NCBI GenBank assembly: GCA_009746045.1 | Contig: RPFO01000418.1 | Location: 2,858,678-2,922,677, forward strand | DNA length: 64,000 nt | Origin: Mesostigma viride | Lineage: Eukaryota > Streptophyta > Mesostigmatophyceae > Mesostigmatales > Mesostigmataceae | Direction: 5' to 3' | Shown: positions 10,561 through 22,500 of the stretch, in pieces | How positions within the stretch are numbered: position 1 is the first letter of the stretch | How the letters are laid out: every line of letters begins with the position of its first letter | The notes under the pieces: model-generated | What the model was told of the DNA's origin: nothing | Seen by the model: the letters and a program-made list of their open reading frames with translations, nothing else | The model's database searches: none | Translations under genes and position numbers: made by a program

Positions 10561-13500
10561 CCTCCCCCCCCCTGACACACACACACACACACACCAGCGT
10601 GGAGAGCCTGGAGCTGGTCCCCCCAACGGGGGCCTCCCGTGCGACCACGTCCACCACGCTGCTGGGCCTGCTGGACAAGTCACACACCAAGGGGGGCGCC
10701 CGCCTGCTGCGCTCCAACCTGCTGCAGCCGCTGGTCGACGTGAAGACGATCCACGCGCGGCTGGACTGCCAGGTGGGAGGGGGAGACGGGGAACTTGGAC
10801 TGCCAGGTGGCAGGGGGGGATGGGGCCATGGGATATTTTTACTGCCAGATTCTGGGGTTGGGTGGGGCATGCTTACTGCCGGTTAGGTTTGTAATGGGTG
10901 GTTGGACGCTCAAGGGGTGGGGGAGGGGGAGCTTGACTGCCAGGTGAGGCAGTCCTGCATTTGCATGTGCATGGGCAAATGCCCTTTTCTTTTATGCGTG
11001 CATGTTTTCGTGAATGCATTTTTGCATGATGTGGACGTCCGCTGCCCTCCCTCCCAATATCATCAGGGGCTTTCGGTATCACCAGGTTCAGGTTGCTGAC
11101 TTGCGACTAACATATGGCATAAATGTCGCTCACACTCCTGGATGGAAATCGGTTTTCTCTGAATATAGTTTAATTAACGCATGCGGGAAAGATAAGGCCG
11201 CCATGCCTTGGCCTGGATGTGGAAGGCTGTCTGCGACATGGGCTGACTAATTCGATCTGTACAAAGGGTTTCCTGCTCGCCCGAATTTTCCTTGGATGAC
11301 CCGGTTGTTTATAAGGGTCGGTGGCTATTAATTAGCGGTCCGAGAAAATTAATTGTAGGTTTTATACGACTTCACTTGCAAAGATTCGTGTTTGGTTGCA
11401 CCAGCTGAGGTTAGGTGGGGACCTGTAGGGTCGGCTGGTTGCTTACCGAATCTTTGGCTGATTTGGGTTATTTAGTGAGTCGTGATTAATTATTGTATAG
11501 TGGATTCGGACCGGCCCAAGGGGTCGATGGGCGCGTTTTATGTTTGTCAGTCTTGGGAACCTTGTACAACTACCTGTACGGTTAACGCACTAGCCTGGGG
11601 GTGCGTGGCCACGCTGTTTGTAGTGGCGTTTTCAGCACTGTTCAGGCCGGTGTGTGACGCATGCCGGTGTTAATTAATTTAGGATGATGTCAGCTTGTGT
11701 GTCGGCGGGCCATGCCTTAAGCAAGCTAGGCAGGCAATGATCCGCAATTGTTTCTTTCACAATGGCGGCAATGGCCGCCTGTGCAAAATTGCACATTCTA
11801 GCGCGGGTTGCATCTGTCTTGTAGCCGAGGCAGATGGTGGCACAACCGCTAAGTTGTTCGACCAAGCATAGTATAGTTGGTCGTGCAACGGAAAGAAAAT
11901 TTAAATTTACCCCCATGTCGTTTTCCCCGGCTGCGGGTCTTTTTGACATGGGCGAAGGATGGGGCGCTACTCCGGCGGTTTGGCCAGCTTCGGCGGAGCT
12001 GTTTATAAGTTTCTAAAACAGCTCTAGTGTCACATCGCAGGCTTGCCACCTTGCGATGGTGCGTGGGACGTGACCTGGACTCAAAAGGTCCCGAACCAGG
12101 TTCCTGTCAGCAACGACTTTTTTGTCATAAAATATTTTTTGTGGCGGCAGGTCAGTTGTCCAGCTGCCCCTGCCGAGGAGGGGTGGTTGGGGACAATAGG
12201 AGCCGCGCGAGAGTTGCGCTCCGAAGCTAGAAATTTCCCTATTGCGAGACTCGAGTTGGGGAGGGCGTCTCAGGGAGGCGAGGCTACGCCAGACCTTTGT
12301 CGTTCCTTTTCGTCTCAGCACCTGCTGCGCGGCTCAGTCTATTATGGTGTCGTAAAACCTCTTTCCTTTTTGGACGGTTCCGGAATTGCGAAATGCTGGC
12401 TCTTTTTGAGGGCTTGCTTTTGGGGTGGTCACCGGCTTGTGTCGCATTGTAACCAGCGGGCCCCTGCGGGGGTTAATATAGCCTAGCGCGGGCTGAGTCG
12501 CCATTTAAGATGTTGCGACACGCTCTTTCGCGCACGGTGGTCATGAGTTTAATCGGCGCAATGGGGTTGGCGCCAGGGGGGGTAATTGGGTGGAGGCTTC
12601 TTGCTTCCGCGTGCGGATTGAGAAACCTTAAGGCCACTGTTAACTGCTGCATTTGTGGCAGGGCTCCACTTATTGTATTCAATCAAATGCTGGTCTTCTT
12701 GGGAGCTGAGTGATCTTAATCGGTTTTCTCTGAATATAGTTTAATTAACGCATGCGGGAAAGATAAGGCCGCCATGCCTTGGCCTGGATGTGGAAGGCTG
12801 TCTGCGACATGGGCTGACTAATTCGATCTGTACAAAGGGTTTCCTGCTCGCCCGAATTTTCCTTGGATGACCCGGTTGTTTATAAGGGTCGGTGGCTATT
12901 AATTAGCGGTCCGAGAAAATTAATTGTAGGTTTTATACGACTTCACTTGCAAAGATTCGTGTTTGGTTGCACCAGCTGAGGTTAGGTGGGGACCTGTAGG
13001 GTCGGCTGGTTGCTTACCGAATCTTTGGCTGATTTGGGTTATTTAGTGAGTCGTGATTAATTATTGTATAGTGGATTCGGACCGGCCCAAGGGGTCGATA
13101 GGCGCGTTTTATGTTTGTCAGTCTTGGGAACCTTGTACAACTACCTGTACGGTTAACGCACTAGCCTGGGGGTGCGTGGCCACGCTATTTGTAGTGGCGT
13201 TTTCAGCACTGTTCAGGCCGGTGTGTGACGCATGCCGGTGTTAATTAATTTAGGATGATGTCAGCTTGTGTGTCGGCGGGCCATGCCTTAAGCAAGCTAG
13301 GCAGGCAATGATCCGCAATTGTTTCTTTCCCCTCCCTCCCACCCTGGAGGCTTCTTGCTTCCGCGTGCGGATTGAGAAACCTTAAGGCCACTGTTAACTG
13401 CTGCATTTGTGGCAGGGTTCCACTTATTGTATTCAATCAAATGCTGGTCTTCTTGGGAGCTGAGTGATCTTAAAGTGTATCCACGAATTTGCACTCTCGC

Positions 13501-16500
13501 GGGCAAGCTCTATCACCTCGTACCCCCCTTTCCCTCCCTCCCTCCCACTAGCCCTTCTCTCTCCACCCCCCTTCCTCCTTCCACTTTGTCCTCCCCCCCA
13601 TCCTCCCAACCTCACATATTCCCTTCCCCCTTCCCCCCCCCCACCTCAAACTCCTCCCCCCCCCCCCTTCCCCCCCAGGAGGAGCTGCTGAGCAACGAGC
13701 GCCTATTCTTCGGCCTGCAGCCCGTCATCAAGCAGTTCCCCAAGTCCCTGGACCGCATTGTCTCCGTGTTCATGTTCCAGCGCTCGCGCACCGATGGCCG
13801 CGCGGATGGACCGGTGGCCATGGATGCGGATGATGAGGCTGAGGGGGGGGGGGGAACGGGTGGCTGAAGATGGAGGGGGGGCGTCGACCCGGGGGCAAGG
13901 GGGGGCCAGGGGCACAGGGTCGCAGAGCGTTAGTGGCGGTGGGAGTGCGGCTCGAGGCGCATCCCCTAAGAGCAATGAGCGAACGATCGCATCGATCCTG
14001 CAGTTGAAGCAGGCGATTGAGCTGGTGCCCATGCTGGCCGAGGTGAGGGTGGGATGGGGACAACAGGGGTGATTAATTGCTTACTGGAGTACGCGATGAT
14101 GTAAATCGAGTGGGTGACCATGCTGGCCTAGGTGAGGGGGTAAGGGGGTAAAAGCGATCCGACCAAAGCGCCTGTTACTGTAAATGGGGCGGGTGCCCAT
14201 GCTGGTTGAGATGGGGGTGGAGCTGTTAAAATCAAAATGCGTTTTGCCGTGCAAAGGGGTACGGAAAGATGGAGGCGCAGGCAGAGGGGCAATAGAGATG
14301 TAATTCAATCAGTCGCAACTGTGGATGGTGTTGGTGTTGATGCTGTGCAGCCGAGCTTTGTGGGGGGAAGGGTGATGCGGGTATAGGTCTGTCACCGGTG
14401 CTGGCTGAGGAGAAGGGCCAGGAACAGGCTGGCAAAAGCCTCACTGCCCACTGCGGTTTGATTTCTTATAATATGGTCACTATGCCAAGCGATGGTAAGT
14501 AGTGGTAAAGAAGAGGCAGGAGCTCACACAGCGATAGAGATGCAGATGTGGAGGCGAAGGCAACAGTGTGTCTTGAGCAACAAAGGCAAGGCAGGGTTTG
14601 AATGGGCCGAGGCCAGGGTTGACATCACATAGCATGCGGCCAGCGATCATAGGCCTGAGGCATCTGGGGTCGGTGGCCTGTCCCACCTATTAGGCACACA
14701 AGTATCAAGCAGGGGATATGATTTGATATCCTATGATATGATATGATTAGGGAATTTGATGCTACGTCACGGGGTCAGTTCCCCATTATGAAAGCGCTAG
14801 GCTGCCCGTGGGTGAGAATAGAACCAGGTGCCCGTGGGTGAGAATAGAACCAGGTGCGTGCATACTGCAGGGGATTCGCTTGTTTGGTGCACCCTTGATA
14901 TCTGTGTGCATGTGAACAACCGAAAAGAAAATTTACATGGATTTTACTTCAGCTTACAATGTGGTGGCTGCGTGGCAGATCGGCACCATTGCAACACATC
15001 TCCCATGTGAAAAGTGCATTATGTGTTTATTCTTGCTTGATTGGTAGGGTTGAATGCACACTGTTGTACTCACTTGCAACACACACGTTGCATGCACCCC
15101 CTGCAGGCACTGGCAGACGCGCGCTGCGAGATTCTCCAGGGCGTGCGCACGGTGGCGCAGCACTCCCACTGGGAGGCCATCCGCACAGAGATTGACAAGG
15201 TTATTGGTGAGTGCTGTGCTGTGCGTGCATGGCATATACGTACTTACCTATCGATAACGGCATCATTGCGTGCGGGTGCTGCGGAGATGGATCAAGTCAT
15301 TGATAAGCTGCCGCAACCCATGCTTGGGAGATAGTGTACTACCTCCGGTGCATTTTCATATCTACAAAGCCAAGACTTTGGACATTACTATCACTTTACC
15401 ATGTGAGATGACATTCGTCCCCAACCTCCTTGTTCCTGCTTGTTCTCTTTCTGCCACCACCACCACCACCACCACCACCACCACCACCACCACCACCACC
15501 ACCACCACCACCACCACCACCACCACCACCACCACCACCACCACCACCACCACCACCACCACCACCACCACCACCACCACCACCACCACCACCACCACCA
15601 CCACCACCACCACCACCACCACCACCACCACCACCACCACCACCACCACCACCACCACTACCACCACCACCACCACCACTGGCCGTTTTAGATCCCTACA
15701 CTCATCGTTCTGTGGTTGGCAACACCAATTCAACTTATTTATTCAAGCTTTTACATTGCGCTCAAGCGATGCTTGCCGCCTTGCCCTATTTTTCGTCTTG
15801 CCGTATGATAACCATAACCCTCTGACGATGCTTGCCCTATTGTTCGTCTTGCCGTATGATGACCATTACCCTCTGACGATGCTTGCCCTATTGTTCATCT
15901 TGCTGTATGATGACCATTACCCTCTGACGATGCTTGCCCTATTGTTCGTCTTGCCGTATGATGACCATTACCCTCTGACGGTGCTTGCCCTATTGTTAGT
16001 CTTGCCCAGTGACCACCCTCACCCTGTACATAGCTGCCCTTGACCTGTGCCCACCCTCCTTGCCCTGTGTTCACCTGTGTGGCCCAACCCCCTTGTGGTT
16101 GCCAGACGTGAGCCTGGTTGCGGCGCGCTCCTCCTTTGTCTCGCGCACGCAGCAGTGCTTTGCCGTGCGCGCAGGCGTGGACGGCTTCCTGGACATGGCG
16201 CGCACAGTCTTTAGCGAGTCCAGCGAGGGTGAGCAGGGGCGGGGGGATGCTGTCGTTAGGAGAATGTTCCACCAAGGGCGAGCCGTGACATGGTTGGATG
16301 GCATATCCAGCGTGCGAGGGTGAGGGGCGGGGGGGCGGTGGATAAGTGAGGGGGATGTTCCACCGAAGGTGAGCGAGGGGGATGCTGTCGCGAGGGGATT
16401 GTTCGCGGGGGGTCGAGCGGGAATGTTGTCGGATGCCACATCCAGTGCGTCCGAAATATTGTAAGATCTATTAAAGGAAGCCGTCCGGGGAGGGGAAGCG

Positions 16501-19500
16501 GGGAGAACGTGCGTGTGCGTGCCTGTGGCGTGTCATGCCCAGCAAGGATGAGCGGGGAAATAGTCAGGAACCTTTCCTAGCTATAAAGGCATTATATTCA
16601 GCGAGTCCAGCGAGGGTGAGGGGGGAAATAGTCAAGTAAGGAAAATGTCCGCGACAGTGAGGGGGAAACTAGCCAGGATTGACCGTAGAGACCAGAGATC
16701 GTTAGAGCGAATCAGTGAGCTTATTCAGCGACATCAGCGACATCAGCGACATCAGCGAGGGTACGTGACCCAGGCGGGATATTCCGGACGCAGTTATTAG
16801 GTACCCAGGTAGCGACTCTGAAATGTGGCAATGTGGTTTTGTATAGAAGGATAGGGAAAACCGAATAAATATGCATATTCAACAGCAAAACACAATAATT
16901 CTAGATAGACATTTTCCCAGCTGTCCTCTTCTGGTTGACCGCTCTAGCTCAGTAGCTCTGGACACAATCATGACAACAGAATAAGGGGGCACTTGGAAGG
17001 CACAGTGCACACAACGATTTAGGACTTGATTAAACTGGTGTGTGCGCCTTGCGTGGGTTTATGTGTGCGCTTACGAGTTGAGCAAGTGACCGAATAGGAA
17101 GGGAATTTGTTTAGGAGACCTAGCAACCAACCACCTGGCAGGGTGCACGTGGTTGACATAATGAGGTTTGTGCATCTTGCTTTTAATGAGCATGCTGATG
17201 ACCACCATACACAGCCACGCTGAGCAGTTGCGCAAGTACTAGCTTGGTGGCCCTATCGTACAGCCTGGTCCTCTGTCACCCAGCGCTTTTGTGATACAGT
17301 GATATTCTACTCATCCCTTACTCATGCCCACGGCCGCACTGAGCCTGTGCAAGGACGACCGCGTAAAGTTTGGCCTGCAGGTGTTGTTGTGCATGGGTGT
17401 GTCTGCGTGGTTGTGAAACCGTCAATGCACACTTTGTACAACCTCAACCACAACCATACGCAGCCGCATTGAGCCTGTGCAAGGACTACCGCGTCAAGTT
17501 CAGCCTGCCCTCGCTGAAGATGCCCTACTCCAACGCGCGCGGGTTCTACATTTCCATCGCGGTCGCTGACGCCAAGGAGGGCGTACCCGCCTACTTCATC
17601 CAGGTGAGCATCAGACCGCAGTCAGTACCTGCAACCTTGCCTGAATGCTCCGGACTTGGTTTGGAACAAGGTTTATCATGTGATTGCGCCGGCCACGGGC
17701 CATTATCTTTCATCCTCCGGGAACTGTTGTTAGAGGGATGCAACTTATGTCGTCTTGTTGCCCGAAAAGGGGAGGTTTGACGGCTGATGGCCGGATAGTA
17801 CTTGCTATCCTGCTGGCTGGCTGATGACCCTGTTGATTCCTTTGACCCTGTTTGGTTGGCTAGTAGAAGGGTATTTCAAATACATTAGTGAGGTTTTGCG
17901 AATTATGAGAATGCTTCCGCATTCTGTCTGTCATAGCACTCAGTTGCTGCCTTTTCTTTTGGTCCTTGGTATGAACAAAAATTGTGCACGTGGGGTGGTT
18001 GTTCCATGTACCCGCCTGTGGTGCCGCCCACTGCTGCAGGTCTCCAAGCACGGCAAGAACTACCACTGCACGACGCCAGAGCTGGCCGCGGTAACGTTCA
18101 AGGACATGGTAGCACACTGCATGCCTTAGGAAGCCAGGCTTGGGTCCTGCAAACTAGATATGCTGGAAGTTTAGGAATAGAACTATTTGGGCCCAAGGGT
18201 AGCAGCATTAGAATTCAGGAGAACCTTTAATACTAGGTCCAAATGAGGGGGTTGAATTTTGCGTTTTATAGGGGGGTATTTTGTAAATTAGCGCAAAAGA
18301 GCTTGGGTGTTTTGTTCTGCCGAGAGGGTTCAAACAGTAATTGTAGGTCGTACTGGATCGCGGATACTGAGGTAGGTCAGCCGGACCTGGACATGCACGC
18401 GTAATGCCTTGCTACCAGAAAAACCTTAAATGTGGCTATACGCTGGCCATGTCCAGAGTTCATGCTTACTAGAGTATTTTGGCAATTGCTTCGGCAGTAA
18501 ACCGTTTGTTCATGATTAGGGATGTTTGCGCCTAAAGGTTTGTATTGGGGGGGGGGGAGTAGCTATGTTTTCTTTTCCAGTTGGTAGTACCCTTTTTTTT
18601 TCTTAATCTCGGTAGTAAAAGTCCGGTGGGCATCATGATTTATCAAGCATTTTTTTTGCAATTACATGTTCTACGACCTCGCCGTTTCTTCGTCAGCAGC
18701 GTATCTAAAGTTGTTGGGTGACAAAGTGGCTAGCTGCTTTTGGACAAGTATTCCAAACAGTAGGTGACGCGTTGGACTTTGCAGCAGAGGCAATCTATCG
18801 AGAGCGGCCAAGACTGCAGTGGACGAGGCCTCAATCGACCTAGGCACGCAGCAGCCGGCGAGTTAGGTTGGTATTGATTCCTCATTACGCAGCTACCAGA
18901 TATTTGCAACACGAGAAAGCGGATGTTGCTTGTGAAACTGGCAGCGAGAAACAGCGGACACTGGTCGGCTCCCGCACAAAAGTGAAACTGAGGTATGGGC
19001 TTTATATATGTAATAGTATGCAGCATTTCCAGAGGTTATAATAATCCGCCTTGTAATCGAGTTCTTAAAACAGAGAGGAACCGAAACAGGTGCGGCAGTT
19101 GCCTTGAAAGATTTGGTTTGGAAGTCTTGGTTCAAGGGCACTATACCACAGTTATTTTGTGGGCTTGGTTCATGCCAACAGCTTCAAAAAAGCTTTGTAA
19201 TCAAGTTTAGGAGTGCTGCAGTGGAAGGGTTACTAAGCCTTGCGCGTGGTCATGTTGTGACACTCAATGACGCTTGGTGGGGTCCCAATGGAAACAAGTG
19301 CTGAGTATCGACTAAAAAAAAACAAATGCGCACTATGGTAGTATTATGTGCCTAAATGGCCGGCTTTTGGCCGCCAAATGTAATATAGTTTTTAGAGTGG
19401 GATGAGACCCAAAAACGTATCGAGCATGTTCCAACATCAAACATCGTGTGTCATTCCTATTTCTCATTTGCACTCGTTTAGCATAATTGGCCATGTTTCT

Positions 19501-22500
19501 TTATGTGTCTCATGGGCACTCGTGTCGCATCATGGGCCGTGCCATTCCTGTGTCTCATTTGCACTCGTTTAGCATAATCGGCCATGTTTCTATATGTACT
19601 AGTGCCAACCTGCTCGGGCAATCGGGCCTTCATGCGTGATTTTATTGTAGTCCTTGAGTTTATTTCGCCAAAATCAGATTTTCTTTCATAGGCATGTGAT
19701 TGACATCTCTCGGCGTGCTGCCCTGGAAGGGCTTTAAAAATTCCTGTATATGTGACTATTGCATCACCTCTTCTATAGAGTGTGCGAAAAGGAGATATTT
19801 CAATGCACCTCTTGGGCTATTTTAATGCACCGGAGGTATTAACATTATGAAAAAGTTATTAGAAACCCTCTTGGTGAACCTGTTGAATGAGGCAGAGCGG
19901 TCGGAGGTCCGGGGGCAGCCTGGCGAGCTCCACACCGTATCGGGAAATGCACGCGGGCGCAGAAGTGCATGAAAGGCGCTCCTGTCCATGGCCGTCGACC
20001 GGGGACAACACCTGGATTGTGTACGTTGGACGTGCTGGGATAACGCCGTCGCGCGAGAGCTACGGGACAAGGCCGGTCCGGGCCGGGCTAGGCGCTCGCC
20101 GATGCAGTGTTCGGTGACAATGCGCCGGTGATGGAGCTGTCGACCTATCGAGCGTCATCACCCAGCAGGGTGACCACGAACGCGTCAAGGCGTGACATTA
20201 TTTTTTGTGATTGCTCTTGCCGCGACGTTAGCGCGTGCCCAGCCACCCGTTACCTGCAGTCATGCGTTGGTCATTCACGTGCCAGAGGTGCTGTTCAAAT
20301 AATCCGCCCACGAATTGCTGCGATAAATTTGAGTTGCTGCGATACTTAGTCTGGATGACCCCCACGATGTCGACGTTGGTCCTGGCCTGATTGCCGAATC
20401 GCTTCATCTGCTGTGCATGGCATCGGGTTGAACGCGGACACTGCACTTCCACATGCCCCTGCTTCGGGAATGCATCCGCATCAGCAGGCGGATTCTTGGA
20501 ATAGTTCCTCTGGCACCCATGTGGATGACCAGCGCGTGACTGTAGGGTGACTTGGGAAGCGCAACTGTCGGCAAGAGCAATCACCAAATCATGTAACGCA
20601 TACGCGCCCCCAGGTCCATCACCATTTTGTACGCGGATGCTTGGGATTAACGTATACTTGCCAACCAAGTCGAATTCTGAAAGTCCTAAACTTGTACGAG
20701 GCAGTGCTGCGGCCGCCGGCAGCTCACGCATCTCCCCATGGGGTGGCTTCGCTGCAGGAGTCCATGTCTATAGCGGTCCCGGCAACCACATCCCCATGCG
20801 GCCACAGGAAATGTCATGACGAAATGCCGCCCTGGCATTGGATTTGCAATTTATCCCGTCGCAACCATAATTGTACGCAGGACTCCACCTGGCAATGTGG
20901 CGTCCCAAATGCTGTATAAGGAACGCCACGGATGCGCCTAAAATGCAACTCAGTCGCTGAACTCGTCAGCACAGTTCTCATGCCTCAGTGGTAATAATTT
21001 CTCTAGTCAGTAGTTGATAGAAGTTGATAGTATTTAGAAGTCTTCCACTCTTGGACCATGCATCCGCATGCTGCCCGGTGAGTCATGTCAATAGGTCAGC
21101 AACCTGCTTCCCTATGCGGTCTCACCTAGGTGGCCATGCTACTACCCCATCCCACCTTCCCTGCCAGCTGAACGTGCGCAACAAGGAGGCGGCGCAAGAG
21201 TGCTTCATCCGAACATCGCACGCGCTCGGAGGTGGGGGATCGAATTACACTGTACTGTGATAGAGGACTGCGATATATTACTGGCGCAGGATGACGTGTC
21301 CAGGCACCCAGAAGGAGCACCTATACGTAGTTTGCTGATGGCAATGAGATTTAATCATTTAAAAGTTCTGGTTGCATGGGTGGAGCAACTGCATCACTGG
21401 TTTGTGTGTTGCCTGGCTGCCTGGTAAGATTCCTACGATGATTTGATTTTTTTCTTGGACCTGGCAGACCTGCTCTGTCACACAGCACTGGCATTTGGGA
21501 GCATGTTTGGCAGGAGAGGTAACTCATCCATGTGGTTGACTGCTATTTTGTAACAGGCTGGCTCCGGCCTAGCTGCCTGTGTGCCATTGGGTTGCCTAGG
21601 TTACGGGGGGTGAGCGGTGGCTTGCTGCTGCCTGCTTGTGTGCCACCTGAGGTTGCCTGTTATGGGGGGTGAGCGGTGGCTTGCTGCTGCCTGCTTGTGT
21701 GCCACCTGAGGTTGCCTGTTATGGGGGGTGAGCGGTGGCTTGCTGCTGCCTGCTTGTGTGCCACCTGAGGTTGCCTGTTATGGGGGGTAAGCGGTGGCTT
21801 GCTGCTGCCTGCTTGTTTGCCACTAATGGTTGTCTGTTTCTGGGGGTGAGCGGTGGGTTTGTTCTGCCTCGACTTGGAGTGCACGAAATTCAGTAACGTC
21901 TTGTCGGCCAAATTTGTGTCACAACAAGTTGCCACAGGCTAGCAGCAGAACTCAAGCTACTCATGTGGATTGTCATGAACTGTCGGAACTTTCCTGCCTG
22001 TGCTGTACATGACTGCTGTGGTGCTGTCGTCCTGCACGCACCTGTCCCGCTTGCCTTTTGCGTCTCCCCCGATGTCGCATTCCTTTGAGCCAGCTGCTGA
22101 GTGTGTTGTCAAGGACTTAGCGAATGTCGCATTCCTTTGAGCCAGCTGCTGAGTGTGTTGTCAAGGACTTAGCGAATGTCGCATTCCTTTGAGCCAGCTG
22201 CTGAGTGTGTTGTCAAGGACTTAGCGAATGTCGCATTCCTTTGAGCCAGCTGCTGAGTGTGTTGTCAAGGACTTAGCGAATGTCGCATTCCTTTGAGCCA
22301 GCTGCTGAGTGTGTTGTCAAGGACTTAGCGAATGTCGCATTCCTTTGAGCCAGCTGCTGAGTGTGTTGTCAAGGACTTAGCGAATGTCGCATTCCTTTGA
22401 GCCAGCTGCTGAGTGTGTTGTCAAGGACTTAGCGAATGTCGCATTCCTTTGAGCCAGCTGCTGAGTGTGTTGTCAAGGACTTAGCAAATGTCGCATTCCT

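Noticed and set aside
9459-10894. Very long open frames (up to about 400 codons) on both strands with Ser/Leu/Pro or Arg/Glu/Gly repeats
   Set aside because: They are translations of the (CT)n/(CCCT)n tract, open in several frames at once, and lie within MSH4 intron 5.
13843-13854. Programmed ribosomal frameshift in MSH4
   Set aside because: No slippery heptamer plus structure typical of such sites is evident, and similar breaks in other homopolymers favour length error.
15270-16043. Poly-Thr, poly-Pro, poly-His and poly-Val frames
   Set aside because: They arise from the (CCA)n microsatellite between MSH4 exons 8 and 9.
20228-20731. Possible gene on the minus strand inside MSH4 intron 11
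   Set aside because: The frame has no recognised domain, no clear start context and no splice partners; kept only as a note on the intron.
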